From: JBKJZO01 sp046715235
GTDB lineage: Bacteria; Actinomycetota; Actinomycetes; BP-191
NCBI GenBank assembly: GCA_046715235.1
Contig: JBKJZO010000210.1
Span: forward strand, 1 to 31,069
Length of the DNA stretch: 31,069 bases
Direction of reading: 5' to 3'
How positions within the stretch are numbered: position 1 is the stretch's first letter; every line of letters begins with the position of its first letter. Under the pieces are notes generated by a model that made no database searches, was not told the origin of the DNA, and was given only the letters and a program-made list of their open reading frames with translations. Made by a program: the position numbers and the translations under genes. This document shows positions 1 to 9,508 of this stretch, in pieces.

Positions 1-770
1 CTCAGGAAGGTGACCTCGTTCTCGACGATGACGGCACGCTGCACTGCGACCCGTAGCCGGCACAACTCCGCCAGCCGGAACGTCGCCTCGGACAGCTCCC
101 CCGGTATCCCGGCGAAGCCGCTGTCGAAGCGCAGCCGGAGAGTCTCCGGCTTGCTCGCCAGCCCCAGCCCAGTGATGAACCCTGCGGCTGTGGAGGGCAC
201 GCCGAGCAGCGCCGCCAACAGCGGCCGGTTGCGCTCCACCAGCTTGGTGTCCGCGCCCGGAGCGCTGATCTCACGCAGGAAGCGACCCGACCCGCGGGCT
301 CCGTCGAGCCAGCCGTACGCAGCAAGTAGCGACTCCCAGCCGTCGTCGACGACGAGAGCTTTGAGCGGCTGATCGGCCACCCACGCACGCACCGCTGGCT
401 CGGCCGCGGCCAACGCCAGGATCTCGTCGAGCCGGGCGACATCGCCGGTGACGTGCAGCAGCGCCCATGCCTGCTCGTACGACGTGATCCGGGCGTAGCT
501 GGGCAGCTCGTTGCGGCCGATTGCGCGGCCGCCGACGGCGGCGAACTGCAGCGAATAGTGCGCGCCGCCGCGCTGACCGGCGACCAGCGCCGCCACCCAT
601 GCCTGCGCGGCGCCGAGGTCGGGGCCGATCTCGGAGGGACGGGGCCCCCGCAGCGGCACCTCGATGCCGGGAAACCGCTGCCCGGCGGCGTACGCCCGAA
701 GCAACGAGCCGTCGTCCCACCGCCGGCGCACCCGCGCCCGGATGTCCGCCGGCGTGGACCAGCCGCTCAC
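1..770 (-). CDS. jetD: Wadjet nuclease subunit JetD, 3' end beyond window
   Basis: JetD is the Toprim-type nuclease of the type I Wadjet system; it cuts circular DNA after the JetABC motor has loop-extruded it. The gene starts with GTG at 770-768, which overlaps the jetC stop (GTGA). The frame stays open for 256 codons to the window edge. The visible part begins VSGWSTPADIRARVRRRWDD and corresponds to the N-terminal DUF3322 part. The family is usually about 390-400 aa, so the C-terminal DUF2220/Toprim part with the metal-binding acidic residues lies outside and its integrity cannot be judged. The assignment rests on position as last gene of a jetABC operon plus the N-terminal sequence character. 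Two other open frames in this stretch are shadows; only this one matches operon spacing. Confidence 0.85.
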   Translation of the reverse strand, partial: MSGWSTPADIRARVRRRWDDGSLLRAYAAGQRFPGIEVPLRGPRPSEIGPDLGAAQAWVAALVAGQRGGAHYSLQFAAVGGRAIGRNELPSYARITSYEQAWALLHVTGDVARLDEILALAAAEPAVRAWVADQPLKALVVDDGWESLLAAYGWLDGARGSGRFLREISAPGADTKLVERNRPLLAALLGVPSTAAGFITGLGLASKPETLRLRFDSGFAGIPGELSEATFRLAELCRLRVAVQRAVIVENEVTFL

Positions 771-3700
771 AACTGCTTTCCGGCGCGGCTCTCGCGGAAC
801 TGCTCGATCGTAAGGGTCTGGAGCCGCGAGTAGTTGCCCTCGGGGTTGTCCACGAAGCCGATCGCGCGCACAAACGGCTCGATGACGTGCACCTTCTGCA
901 GCGGCGTCACGATGAGTAGCTGGAGACCGAGAGCGGCGAACAGCTCCAAGGCGTACCGCGTGGAGGCGTCCGACCCCCGTCCGAACGCCTCGTCGATCAC
1001 CGCGAACCGGAAGTCCTTGGAGCGTTCCACTCCCCACTCCAGGCCGAACTTGTAGGCCAGTGAAGCCGCGAGAATGGTGTAGGCGAGCTTTTCCTTCTGT
1101 CCGCCCGATTTGCCGTCGGAGTCGCGGTAGTGCTCGTGCTCCACGTCGGTCTCGCGGTCGCGCTCGGAGGCCGAGAACGTGAACCAGTTGCGCACGTCAG
1201 TCACCCGGCGGCTCCACGCCTTGTCGGCGTCGGCATGGCCGTCGCGGCCCTGGAAGCGTTCGATGATGCGTTTGACGTCGAGGAACCGCTGCTCGGAGTA
1301 ATGATCCTCGGTCGGCGACAGCACGTCGGTGGTCGCGGCACGCAGGTCCGCGCGGAAGTCGCGCACCTCCTGGTTGACGGTCCCCTCGGTGACCAGTCTG
1401 ACGTAGCGGCCGGGGGTGTAGTCGATCGCACCAAGCGCGTCGTTGATCTTGCGCACGCGAATGTCGATGTCCTCGGCTTGGCGCTTGAGCCAGGAGTTGA
1501 AGCTCGCGAGCTCGCGGATCGCGTTGGTGTTGAGCTGTTCCTTGAAGTCGGCGTCGAACCGCGGCAGGTCGTCGCGGGCGACACGATCGTGGAACGCGCG
1601 GAACTCGCCGCGCGACTCCACCGCGGCGTCCATCTCCGTGGTCGCCTCGGGCCAGGACCGCCGGATCTCGTTCATGTACTGCAGGAGACTTTGGGCGAAA
1701 CCCCCGAGTTCGCGGCCGATCCGGTCGATGGCGGCCTGCAGGTCGCTCGTGAGCGCGGCCGCCGCCGCTGGACACGCGCCCGGCGAGGTCGGCAGGTCGG
1801 TGCCCAAGCGCGTGCGGAGATCGTCGTACGACGCGCGCGCGGTCGTGAGCACCGCGTCGGGCTGCGCTGCCGCGAACTGCTCGTCGGCTTGCCGTCCCCG
1901 CTCGGCCTGCTCGATCCGGTCGGTGAGGACCCGGACATCGCCGTTGAGCATCGTGAGCCGTTCGTCGACGGTCTTCGTCTGCTCGGAATTCTCCGCGACG
2001 CGTCGCTCGATCTCGGCGAGCACTGATGAGCCGGCCAGCAACCGTTCCCGCTCGGCGTCCGCCTCCCCTGCCCGCGCCGCTGCTTCGGCCCAGTCCAGCT
2101 CACTCCACGACGTGAAGACCTCGACATTGGACAGCGCCGTGAGGCGCACGGTCAGCTCGTGGTCCTCGGCTTGGAGCGCCGCCGCGCGCTCGTCCGCGGT
2201 CATGAGTCGTTGCTGCTGCTCGGTGAGCTGTTCGGTCAAGGCCGCGATCTTGCGCTCGTTGACCCACCCCAGCACCCAGGAGCGCGGGTCGTCAACGCGC
2301 GAGCGGTCGTCCTTCTCGTGCCGGTCTCCGGAGCGGACTTGCCCCTCCCGGGTGACCGCGCGTGGCATCGTGCGCAACTCGTCAACCGTCTCGACGCAGA
2401 CGTAGTCTGCCCGCTTCGTGAGTTCGTCGCGGAGGTAGTCGCGGAACGGACCGTCGGCGATCTCCACGGCGTCGGCGAGCAACAACATGCCCGGCTGTGC
2501 CGCCCGTTGTAACGGGACCCGCCGGGCGGCGACCCGCTCATAGACGAGCCGGCTGCCGGTAACCCGCCCGTCGTTGCGGCGATGCGTCAGCCGGCGCTCG
2601 TTGACCCACCGGGCCAAACGGTCGTAGTCGCGCTGCGGCACCAGCAGTGACAGTGCGAAACCGCGCAGTACACGCTCGGCTGCACCGCGCCACACGGAGT
2701 GCTCTTCGGCGACATCGAGCAACTCGCCCGCGAAGGGCAGGTCGGCCTCGTCGATGCCCAGGTCCGCGCAGAGCTGCGTACGCACATCGAGCTGGCCGCT
2801 GGGAAGGTTGCTGGTGCGGCTCGCCAGGCTGACCAGCTCGGCCCGGGTCTGCTCGCCGGCCTTGCGCAACTCGGCGAGTTCGCCGATGCCCTCGGCCAAC
2901 TCTTCGCGTAGTGCCTCGCGGCGCTGCTCCAACTCGACTCGACTACTGCCCACCACTGCGGCCAGCCGGGCGAAGGCGGCCGGGTCATCGACCGGGGCGA
3001 GGCCTGCGGCCTCGACCCTGGTTTCGAAGGCGGCGCGCCTGGTCGTGCGCGACTGCGCTTCCTGCCGGGCTGCGTTGGCAAGCCGTTCGAGCTCGCTGAC
3101 CCGGTCCCCGCCGGCACCGGCCCGCTCCTCGATGAGGGCCTGCCAGTCGCGCATCAGTCCTTCGCGGGTCCGCTCGTTGTCGGCGATCGCCGTTTCGCGC
3201 TGCGCTCTGGTCGCAACGTCGGCCGCGATCTCGACGGTGAACAGGCCGACCCGCAGCTCGGCGAAGAACAGCCTGACGGCATCGCGCTGGCGCTCCAGAG
3301 TGGCGCGGCGCCCGAGCGCGTCGTCGTACCGATCGGCGGTCGTCACCAGCGGCTCCAAAGCGCTGAGCTGGTCACGTGCTCGGGTCACCGCGTCATGGGC
3401 TTTGGTGAGGTCTTCGAAGTGGGCCACGATGCCGCGCACCTTGTCGGCGGCGTCGACCGGCTCGAGCATGTGGTTGCGGACGAAGTCGTTGAGGTTGCCC
3501 ACGGACTTCATCGAGACGGTCTGGTGAAACAGCTCCATCGCCTGCTCCGAGCGCACGCCGAGCAGGCGTCTGTAGCTCGTGGCGTACTTCGGGAACTCGC
3601 CGTGTTGGAAGATCTCCGCCCCCGCCGCGCGCAGCCGGCGCCGTAGGTCGTTGAGGTCGGCACCGAAGTCGGTGAAGTCGCCCTCGATGGACAGCTCTTT

Positions 3701-4171
3701 CGCCGAGGTGACGTAGAACCGATTCGGTTGCCCGGTGGCTTCCTTCTGGTGAAACACCTGGGCCAGCGTCACGGTTTCGTCGTAACCCTCATTGACAAAG
3801 ACGCCCGCGATCACGGAGTAAGACCGGTGGCCGCGGAGAGCAACCGGGCGCGACTTGCCGGTCGCCTCGATGCTCTCCGACTTGTAGTGGCCCTCGACGT
3901 AGCTGCGCAGGGTGCGTTCTTTGACCTCCGCGCCGGCGGCCTTGTTGTAGGAGATCTTGTTGGCAGGCATCAGCAGCGTGGTGAGTGCGTCGACGAGGGT
4001 GGACTTGCCACTGCCGATGTCGCCGGTGAGCAGCGCCGTCTCGCCGGCCGGCGTCAACCGCCAGACCCGTTTGTCGAAGGTCCCCCAGTTGAAGAGTTCG
4101 ACGTGGTGCAGCCGGTAGCCGGCCCGCCTCGGCGCGCCCAGCTGGACCGCCGAGAACAAACCGTCACTCAT
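767..4171 (-). CDS. jetC: Wadjet SMC-like ATPase JetC
   Basis: This is the SMC/MukB-like motor of the Wadjet complex, a 1134-aa protein. Walker A is GDIGSGKST at about residues 50-58. The ABC signature SGGQKEKLAY lies at about 1022-1031, and Walker B is FAVIDEAFGRG at about 1056-1066. Between the two ATPase halves lies a long charged region rich in Glu, Arg, Ala and Leu, as expected for SMC coiled-coil arms with a hinge. The ATG at 4171-4169 overlaps the jetB 3' end by 8 bases, and the TGA at 769-767 overlaps the jetD GTG, so translation is probably coupled. All ATPase motifs are intact and the length fits JetC. In the family this subunit binds JetA (kleisin) and JetB (kite) and extrudes plasmid DNA. 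Confidence 0.95.
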   Translation of the reverse strand: MSDGLFSAVQLGAPRRAGYRLHHVELFNWGTFDKRVWRLTPAGETALLTGDIGSGKSTLVDALTTLLMPANKISYNKAAGAEVKERTLRSYVEGHYKSESIEATGKSRPVALRGHRSYSVIAGVFVNEGYDETVTLAQVFHQKEATGQPNRFYVTSAKELSIEGDFTDFGADLNDLRRRLRAAGAEIFQHGEFPKYATSYRRLLGVRSEQAMELFHQTVSMKSVGNLNDFVRNHMLEPVDAADKVRGIVAHFEDLTKAHDAVTRARDQLSALEPLVTTADRYDDALGRRATLERQRDAVRLFFAELRVGLFTVEIAADVATRAQRETAIADNERTREGLMRDWQALIEERAGAGGDRVSELERLANAARQEAQSRTTRRAAFETRVEAAGLAPVDDPAAFARLAAVVGSSRVELEQRREALREELAEGIGELAELRKAGEQTRAELVSLASRTSNLPSGQLDVRTQLCADLGIDEADLPFAGELLDVAEEHSVWRGAAERVLRGFALSLLVPQRDYDRLARWVNERRLTHRRNDGRVTGSRLVYERVAARRVPLQRAAQPGMLLLADAVEIADGPFRDYLRDELTKRADYVCVETVDELRTMPRAVTREGQVRSGDRHEKDDRSRVDDPRSWVLGWVNERKIAALTEQLTEQQQRLMTADERAAALQAEDHELTVRLTALSNVEVFTSWSELDWAEAAARAGEADAERERLLAGSSVLAEIERRVAENSEQTKTVDERLTMLNGDVRVLTDRIEQAERGRQADEQFAAAQPDAVLTTARASYDDLRTRLGTDLPTSPGACPAAAAALTSDLQAAIDRIGRELGGFAQSLLQYMNEIRRSWPEATTEMDAAVESRGEFRAFHDRVARDDLPRFDADFKEQLNTNAIRELASFNSWLKRQAEDIDIRVRKINDALGAIDYTPGRYVRLVTEGTVNQEVRDFRADLRAATTDVLSPTEDHYSEQRFLDVKRIIERFQGRDGHADADKAWSRRVTDVRNWFTFSASERDRETDVEHEHYRDSDGKSGGQKEKLAYTILAASLAYKFGLEWGVERSKDFRFAVIDEAFGRGSDASTRYALELFAALGLQLLIVTPLQKVHVIEPFVRAIGFVDNPEGNYSRLQTLTIEQFRESRAGKQL

Positions 4172-4763
4172 CGCCGTGCCGGCCTACCCCGGCGTACTGC
4201 GCCAGCTTGCCCGCGAAGTCGGCCAGCGTCTCCGCGTCGACGTAGGCCTTGAGGATCCGGCGTACCTCCCACTGGTCGGTTTGGCCGCGGAGGGGCCGGA
4301 GAAAGCCGAGCTCGGCGGCTTTGCTGATGGTCCTGTCGATCTGGTCGATGACCCGGGCATCGTTGTCTGTGTCGGCGAGGAAGAGCCGCAGCAGGTCGAT
4401 GATCTGATCGCGCGACAGCACGAGTTTGCCGTCGCTGCTGGAGGTTTCGAACTCCACCAGCCGCTTGCGCAGTAACACCAGCAGCAGACTGACGTTGTAG
4501 GTCAGGCTGCGCCGGTTGACCAATCGCGGTAGCGGCTCCTCACCCTCGCCAGGCTCTTCGCTGCGGAGGTAGGCGAAGCCCTCGTCGTCGTCGACGACTA
4601 CATCCACGCCGATGGCGACGAAGTGATCACGAACGGCCGCTCCGCGGCGGCTCAAGGTCGCCCAGACATCCTCGGCCGATTCGCGATAGACCACGCCGCG
4701 CATGAGCGCGATGATCGCCGTCGCGACGGCGTGCTCCTCGGGGGATCTCGTCGCGCTGCTCAC
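4164..4763 (-). CDS. jetB: Wadjet kite subunit JetB (DUF4194)
   Basis: JetB is the small winged-helix kite subunit (DUF4194) that bridges the kleisin JetA and the SMC JetC. I place the start at the GTG at 4763-4761, giving 199 aa (VSSATRSPEEHAVATAIIAL...). It overlaps the jetA stop as GTGA, the same junction type as jetC/jetD. The same frame stays open further upstream, but that extension is low-complexity Arg/Gly antisense to jetA and is not protein-like. The body has a central hydrophobic helix (YNVSLLLVLLRKRLVEFE) and a C-terminal part with basic and acidic helices, as in DUF4194 proteins. The start choice rests on operon geometry. Confidence 0.9.
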   Translation of the reverse strand: MSSATRSPEEHAVATAIIALMRGVVYRESAEDVWATLSRRGAAVRDHFVAIGVDVVVDDDEGFAYLRSEEPGEGEEPLPRLVNRRSLTYNVSLLLVLLRKRLVEFETSSSDGKLVLSRDQIIDLLRLFLADTDNDARVIDQIDRTISKAAELGFLRPLRGQTDQWEVRRILKAYVDAETLADFAGKLAQYAGVGRHGDE

Positions 4764-6178
4764 CGCCGGGTCACGGTTACCTGAGGCAGCCTCGCGCGTC
4801 GTACGACGTCGTGGGCGGAGTATTCGAGGACGGTCTCGTCGCTCTCGTCCATGACGACCTCGATGTCGGCGTCCGCGAGCGCGAGGTAACTGACGATCTC
4901 GGCCGCCCCCTTCTCCAGCGGGAACAGTTCGACGATGTCGGTGAGCAGAGCGGATCCGCGCGCCGGCACTACCGAGCGCACGTTGTCCGCGAGCCGGGCT
5001 TGGTCGACGAAGGTCTGGTTGAACAGCGCGGTCACGTCCACCGCAGCGTCGGCCTCGGGGTCGAGCACGCTGTCGACGTTCGCCGTCGGCAGCGCGTCGT
5101 AGAGCGGCCGCTCGAACGGAAGTGAGATGCCGACGCCGAACTGGTCGACGTCCAGCCCGAACGGCGGCGGGTTGTCGCGGCTGGCCAGCGCGGCTGCCTC
5201 GACCGCTCTGACCAACTCGAGGACGCGGCGGTTTTCCAGCCAGACCTGGTCGTCGAGGAACCGGCGGAGTTGTTCGGAGATCTGCCGGACCGTGATCTGG
5301 GTGCGCTCGGCTGCCTCCGACCAATCGTGATGGATGGTCCGCAACCGGCGGTCGGCGTCCACCGCTTCGATCCGCTCCACCCTCGCCAGCAGCTCCGCCA
5401 ACTCCTCCTGCCGCGCCTCGGAGAGCAGGAAGTCGTAGAACGCCTGGAAGCTCTTGCCCTGATCAGAGCTGCCGATGTCGGAGCGGCTGCCCACCAGCTC
5501 CGCGAGCAGCTCGCCTCGGCTGCCTTCCCACGACGCGATCCGCTCGCGAGCGGTGCGGTCGAGTCCGCGGAAGTTTCCTTCGACCTCACGGAAGTCCGAG
5601 AGCAGGTCGCGTGCCGTGCTGGCGAACTGCTGATAGCGGTCACGCAGCGAAGTGGGGTCGAGCAGAGGGATCTGACCCGCTTCGACCTGGGCGATCTCCC
5701 GCTCGAGTTCGTCTCGGCGCCGTCGCAGCTCGGCCAACCGGACGTCAGGGTCGGTTTCGGCCCCGTGCACGATCTGGCGCAGCAGCTCGACAACGGTGTG
5801 CAGCCGCGATTCCGTACCGACGAACGAACGGGCCTGAAGGCCGCTCACCCAGGCGTAGGCCCGCTCCAGCGGCGGCAGCGCGTCGTAGTGCACCTCGTCC
5901 GAGCCGAGTGGGTAGAACCGGCGCAACCATCCCTTGTCGGCCCATTCGTCGAGATACACCTGCGGTCGTCTCGGAAAGGGAGGCTCCTCCGACCCGAGGT
6001 TACGGGCGTAGAGCTCGTCGTCGAGCGCCGCGATGAGCGTGGAGGCCGCCGTCGCGCCGTGGTTGTTTTCGACGAAGAACCGGCCCAGGAACGAGAGCAC
6101 GAGGGCGCTGTTGTCTGCCCGCAGCAGCCGCCATGCGGGGTGCCGTTCCCGCAGCGACTCGATCGCGTCGAAGTCCAC
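4760..6178 (-). CDS. jetA: Wadjet kleisin-like subunit JetA (DUF3375)
   Basis: This is the first gene of the Wadjet operon, 472 aa, DUF3375 family. It starts at the GTG at 6178-6176, preceded by a purine-rich GAGAGGGGGG stretch about 5 bases upstream that serves as ribosome-binding site. The N-terminus (MDFDAIESLRERHPAWRLLR) is typical of DUF3375, and residues of roughly 140-170 form a charged helix (RRRRDELEREIAQVEAG). JetA is the kleisin-like linker that joins the SMC heads and recruits JetB. The stop overlaps the jetB start. No frameshift or truncation is visible. Confidence 0.92.
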   Translation of the reverse strand: MDFDAIESLRERHPAWRLLRADNSALVLSFLGRFFVENNHGATAASTLIAALDDELYARNLGSEEPPFPRRPQVYLDEWADKGWLRRFYPLGSDEVHYDALPPLERAYAWVSGLQARSFVGTESRLHTVVELLRQIVHGAETDPDVRLAELRRRRDELEREIAQVEAGQIPLLDPTSLRDRYQQFASTARDLLSDFREVEGNFRGLDRTARERIASWEGSRGELLAELVGSRSDIGSSDQGKSFQAFYDFLLSEARQEELAELLARVERIEAVDADRRLRTIHHDWSEAAERTQITVRQISEQLRRFLDDQVWLENRRVLELVRAVEAAALASRDNPPPFGLDVDQFGVGISLPFERPLYDALPTANVDSVLDPEADAAVDVTALFNQTFVDQARLADNVRSVVPARGSALLTDIVELFPLEKGAAEIVSYLALADADIEVVMDESDETVLEYSAHDVVRRARLPQVTVTRR

Positions 6179-6211
6179 GTGACCCCCCTCTCGCCGGCCC
6201 AGGACAACGCC

Positions 6212-6250
6212 AGCCTAGGGACGACGGCCGACAACACCAGCGGAATCGCC
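6212..6250 (-). promoter_or_regulatory. Possible promoter of the Wadjet operon
   Basis: On the minus strand a TAGGCT hexamer (revcomp of 6212-6217) lies about 35 bases ahead of the jetA GTG and could be a -10 box. Upstream TTGTCG- and TGGTGT-like hexamers are imperfect or badly spaced -35 candidates. This is a weak pattern call; the main support is that it is the only non-coding DNA ahead of jetA. Confidence 0.25.
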
Positions 6251-6298
6251 GTGGACCAGCGCACTATTAATCATCACGGTCGGGCCAGGGGTTGCGGA

Positions 6299-6404
6299 TC
6301 AGGCTTGCAAGACCGGAACGCCGTCGCGGCGGATGTTGGCGTCGCGCGTGACGAGAGTGAGGTCCTCGACCTGGGCCTGAGCCACGAGCTGAGACGGTCG
6401 GGAA
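6299..6404 (-). pseudogene. C-terminal relic of a VapC-type PIN toxin
   Basis: The minus-strand frame ending at 6299 reads LVAQAQVEDLTLVTRDANIR followed by RDGVPVLQA and a stop. This is the typical C-terminal end of VapC/PIN toxins (family form: DRLLVAQA...LTLVTRD..I..YGVPVL). The Asp of TRD belongs to the PIN acidic set. A PDRL match in another frame just upstream (about 6390) suggests a small indel before LVAQA. The N-terminal PIN residues and any antitoxin are absent, because the sequence runs straight into the 3' end of the secreted-protein gene. It cannot make a working toxin. Confidence 0.6.
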
Positions 6405-9224
6405 CTAGCGCGTCGGACGTGCCGCGACTCTTGCAGACCTCCCAGCGCCGACGGCGCTGACGGCGCGCGACTCCGCCAGGTACAGCCTGCCTTTGACAAG
6501 GCCCATGATCGTTGCGGTGCTGGCGGTCCCGACTGCTGTCCAGCGGGTCCACGTCCGCCCGTTATCCGCGGAGGTGCGGACGTCATACCGGAGTATGGCG
6601 AGTCCGCCGCTCGTGGCCGGCGCCGTCCAGCTCAGGACGGTGCGCTTCGCGGCGGGGAACGTGGCAGTGAGACGGCGGACGACCCCGGGAACCGTCGCGG
6701 GCGTCGCCGGCGTCGCAACGGAGTGCGGGCTCGCGCCGACGCGGTTGATTGCCACGACGGTGACTTGGTAACTGCGTCCATTAACCAGGCCGACGAGGGT
6801 GCACCGCAGGGTGCCGGTAGTGGTGCAGCTCGCTCCGCCAGGGCTCGCGACGGCCCGATAGCCAGTGACTGCCGCCGTACCGTTTCTCGATGGTGCGGCC
6901 CACGAGAGGGTGAGCCGCGCATTGCCGCGCACCGCCTGCAGCCTTGTCGGAATTCCAGGCACGGGGGCAGGCGTCACAGGTAGTGATGCGGCTGACGCCG
7001 GGCCGGATCCGACGGCATTCGCCGCCGTCACCGTGAAGCGGAAGGCACGACCGTTCGGCAGGCCAGTCACCGTGCACCGAGTGGCGTCCGTTGTCGTGCA
7101 ACCGCGGCCACCGGGCGCCGCGACGACGCGGTAACCCGTTATCGGGCTGCCGCCGCTTGCCGGCGCGGACCACGACACGACGGCGGACAGATGTCCGCGC
7201 GCTGCGCCAACGCGCAAGGGCGCGCCTGGAACGGTGGCGGGTACGACCGGCGTACTCGGTACGACGAGCGGTGCGCTCAGCGCGGCCGGCACAGGTGCGG
7301 GAACGACAGCGGCGGAACCTGCGGAGGGCGAGCCCGTGCCGGCTGCGTTCGTTGCGGTAACCGTGAATGTGTAGGCGGTGCCGTTGGTGAGCCCGGCGAT
7401 GGTGCAACTGAGTTCGCCGGTCGTTGTGCAGCTGGCCCCGCCTGGATTCGCAAGAACCGTATAGCCCGTGATCGCAGCACCGCCCGTGTCACCGGGAGCC
7501 GTCCAGGAGATCGACGCCGCGCCGGCACTGGCCACCGCGGTTACCGCCGTCGGCGCACCAGGTGCAGACGTGGGTACGACGGCAGCTGACGGCGAGGAGC
7601 CACCGCTGGTACCGACGGCGTTCGACGCCGTCACGGTGAATGTGTAGGGGGTTCCGTTCGTGAGTCCCGCGACGGTGCAGGCCATCGCGCCCGTTGTCGC
7701 GCATGTCGCGCCCCCTGGGTTGGCGACTGCGGTGTATCCCGTGATGGCGCTGCCTCCGCTACTCGCAGGTGCCGCCCAGTTGACGGTTGCGGTTCCCGCG
7801 CCGGCCAAGGCAGTTACCGACGTGGGTGCACCCGGAGCGGTCGGGGGCGACCCCGGCCCAACGTTGCGCACGAACACGTCGTAGAACCCTCCGGTGTCCC
7901 CGGGCACAAGGTTCGCGGCGTCCGTCACAAACGGAACATGCTGGCCGTCACCGGAGATGTATCCCGCAACACTCCTGGTCGCCGATTGACTGCCGTCGTT
8001 CGCGACGCTCGCGCGGATGACTCCGCCGAGGGTGCGGTCCGCCACGAAGACGTCTGTCGCCGCGTTGGTGTCACCGGGCACGAGGTTCGCCGCGTCCGAC
8101 AGGAACGCGATGTGGCGACCGTCCGCGGAGATCGACATGTAGTCGCTGCTGCCGTCTCCTTCAACGCCTTGAGCGTTGGCGCTCACCCGAGACAGCGAGC
8201 CGCTGGTCAGGTCCTTGACGAACACGTCCTTTTTGACGTTGAAGTCCATGGGCACGGACGTGAAGGCGTACGAGGCGAAGGCGACGTAGCGCCCGTCCGC
8301 TGAGATGACCGAATCCTGGCTGGTGTCGTTTCCCTGGGTGCCGTCAGCCTCGACACTGACCAGCGAGACCGACCCCGACGTGCGATCCACGACGAAGATG
8401 TCGCTCGAGTTATTGGTGTCGACAGGTACCAAGGTGGTCGCGTTGGAAGTGAATGTGACGTAGCGGCCATCTGCCGAGAGCGCGGGAAAGAAGCTGTGCG
8501 CATCGCCCTGAGCGCCGCCATTCGCCACGCTGACGCGCGAGACGGCTCTCGACGACAGGTCGGATACGAAGATGTCAGCCATCCCGTTGGTGTCACCGGC
8601 TACCAGAGTGGTCGACGATGAGGTGAAGGCGACGTATCGACCGTCGGCGGAAATGGACGGTTCGCGACTCTCGGCGTTGCCCTGCGCCCCGAGACTGGAC
8701 TCGCTGACACGCCTGACGGTGCCCGACGTGCGGTCGGCAACGAACACATCCGTAACACCGTTGGTGTCACCGGCCACCAGTGTGCTCGCAGACGATGTGA
8801 ACGCCACGTATCGGCCGTCAGAGGACATTCTCGGGTACATGCTGGCACCCAACACCTGGGCTCCTGCGCTCGTGACGCTGACGCGAGATACGACTGCCGA
8901 CGCGCGGTCCATTACGAATACGTCGACGAAGTTGTTCGTGTCGCCGGAGACGAGATTGGGCGCGCTCGAGGCGAACGCGACGTACCTGCCATCAGATGAC
9001 AACGACGCTCGGCCGTGGCTGCTGCCGCTGGCCTGCCCTCCGCCGTTGGCGACGCTGACGCGCTCTGTCGTCCCGCCCGCGGTAGGCCACGGCGCTGCCG
9101 ACGCCGGGGTCGAAGCCTGCAGGACCGCACACCCCGTGAGCGCGCACGCGAGTACAGCGATGCGGCTGCGCGTACGCGACGTACGCCGAGCAACGGTGCG
9201 AAGACGCGGGCGAGAAAACACCAC
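6405..9224 (-). CDS. Secreted PD40 beta-propeller protein with five FN3 domains
   Basis: A large exported protein. I prefer the tandem GTG starts at 9224/9221, preceded by a G-rich stretch (GGGGGTTGGT); this gives about 939 aa and puts a signal sequence at the N-terminus. An ATG at 9362 would add 46 unlikely residues. After basic residues comes a hydrophobic core with LTGC, a possible lipobox, and then TPASA-AP, a possible signal peptidase I site. Next are seven repeats of about 50 residues with the core SxDGRYVAFxS...DTNxxxDVFVxD, a TolB/PD40 six-to-seven-bladed propeller; the DTN turns may bind metal. The C-terminal half holds five FN3 domains with the pattern GxPTxVxAxxG...ITGYxxxxxPGG...CT..GLxNGxxYxFTVxAxN. 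A cell-surface sensing or binding role is inferred; no enzyme motif is seen. Confidence 0.85.
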   Translation of the reverse strand: MVFSRPRLRTVARRTSRTRSRIAVLACALTGCAVLQASTPASAAPWPTAGGTTERVSVANGGGQASGSSHGRASLSSDGRYVAFASSAPNLVSGDTNNFVDVFVMDRASAVVSRVSVTSAGAQVLGASMYPRMSSDGRYVAFTSSASTLVAGDTNGVTDVFVADRTSGTVRRVSESSLGAQGNAESREPSISADGRYVAFTSSSTTLVAGDTNGMADIFVSDLSSRAVSRVSVANGGAQGDAHSFFPALSADGRYVTFTSNATTLVPVDTNNSSDIFVVDRTSGSVSLVSVEADGTQGNDTSQDSVISADGRYVAFASYAFTSVPMDFNVKKDVFVKDLTSGSLSRVSANAQGVEGDGSSDYMSISADGRHIAFLSDAANLVPGDTNAATDVFVADRTLGGVIRASVANDGSQSATRSVAGYISGDGQHVPFVTDAANLVPGDTGGFYDVFVRNVGPGSPPTAPGAPTSVTALAGAGTATVNWAAPASSGGSAITGYTAVANPGGATCATTGAMACTVAGLTNGTPYTFTVTASNAVGTSGGSSPSAAVVPTSAPGAPTAVTAVASAGAASISWTAPGDTGGAAITGYTVLANPGGASCTTTGELSCTIAGLTNGTAYTFTVTATNAAGTGSPSAGSAAVVPAPVPAALSAPLVVPSTPVVPATVPGAPLRVGAARGHLSAVVSWSAPASGGSPITGYRVVAAPGGRGCTTTDATRCTVTGLPNGRAFRFTVTAANAVGSGPASAASLPVTPAPVPGIPTRLQAVRGNARLTLSWAAPSRNGTAAVTGYRAVASPGGASCTTTGTLRCTLVGLVNGRSYQVTVVAINRVGASPHSVATPATPATVPGVVRRLTATFPAAKRTVLSWTAPATSGGLAILRYDVRTSADNGRTWTRWTAVGTASTATIMGLVKGRLYLAESRAVSAVGAGRSARVAARPTR

Positions 9225-9508
9225 ACCAACCCCCAGAACCTGGAGCGCTATCCCCTCGGGATTCCCACGAAGCGGCACCAGCGTCCCGTTACTGACGGTC
9301 GCGAATATCCACCTCGGCTCCACGACTAGATCGAGTCGGGGCCTGTTCGCCCGTACCGCCACATGGCCGAACGACTGTCGAGTGCCGCGTTACCGGTCAG
9401 ACACCCACCCGTGAATATGCAGGTCGCCGCCGTCTGACTGCTTGAGTGCCGCACTAGCCTGTGGAAGGGCGCAGCGATTTGTCGGATCGGACTCGTACCT
9501 TCGGCCCC

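Noticed and set aside
2..873. Two minus frames overlapping jetD
   Set aside because: They are Arg/Ser/Ala-rich shadows; the GTG frame at 770 has operon-type overlap with jetC and reads as JetD.
5270..6460. 396-codon plus-strand frame over jetA and its upstream region
   Set aside because: Antisense to jetA for most of its length with no recognisable domain.
9394..9436. GTCAGAC ... GTCTGAC inverted repeat
   Set aside because: Seven-base arms about 29 bases apart are expected by chance in this much sequence and nothing else supports a site.
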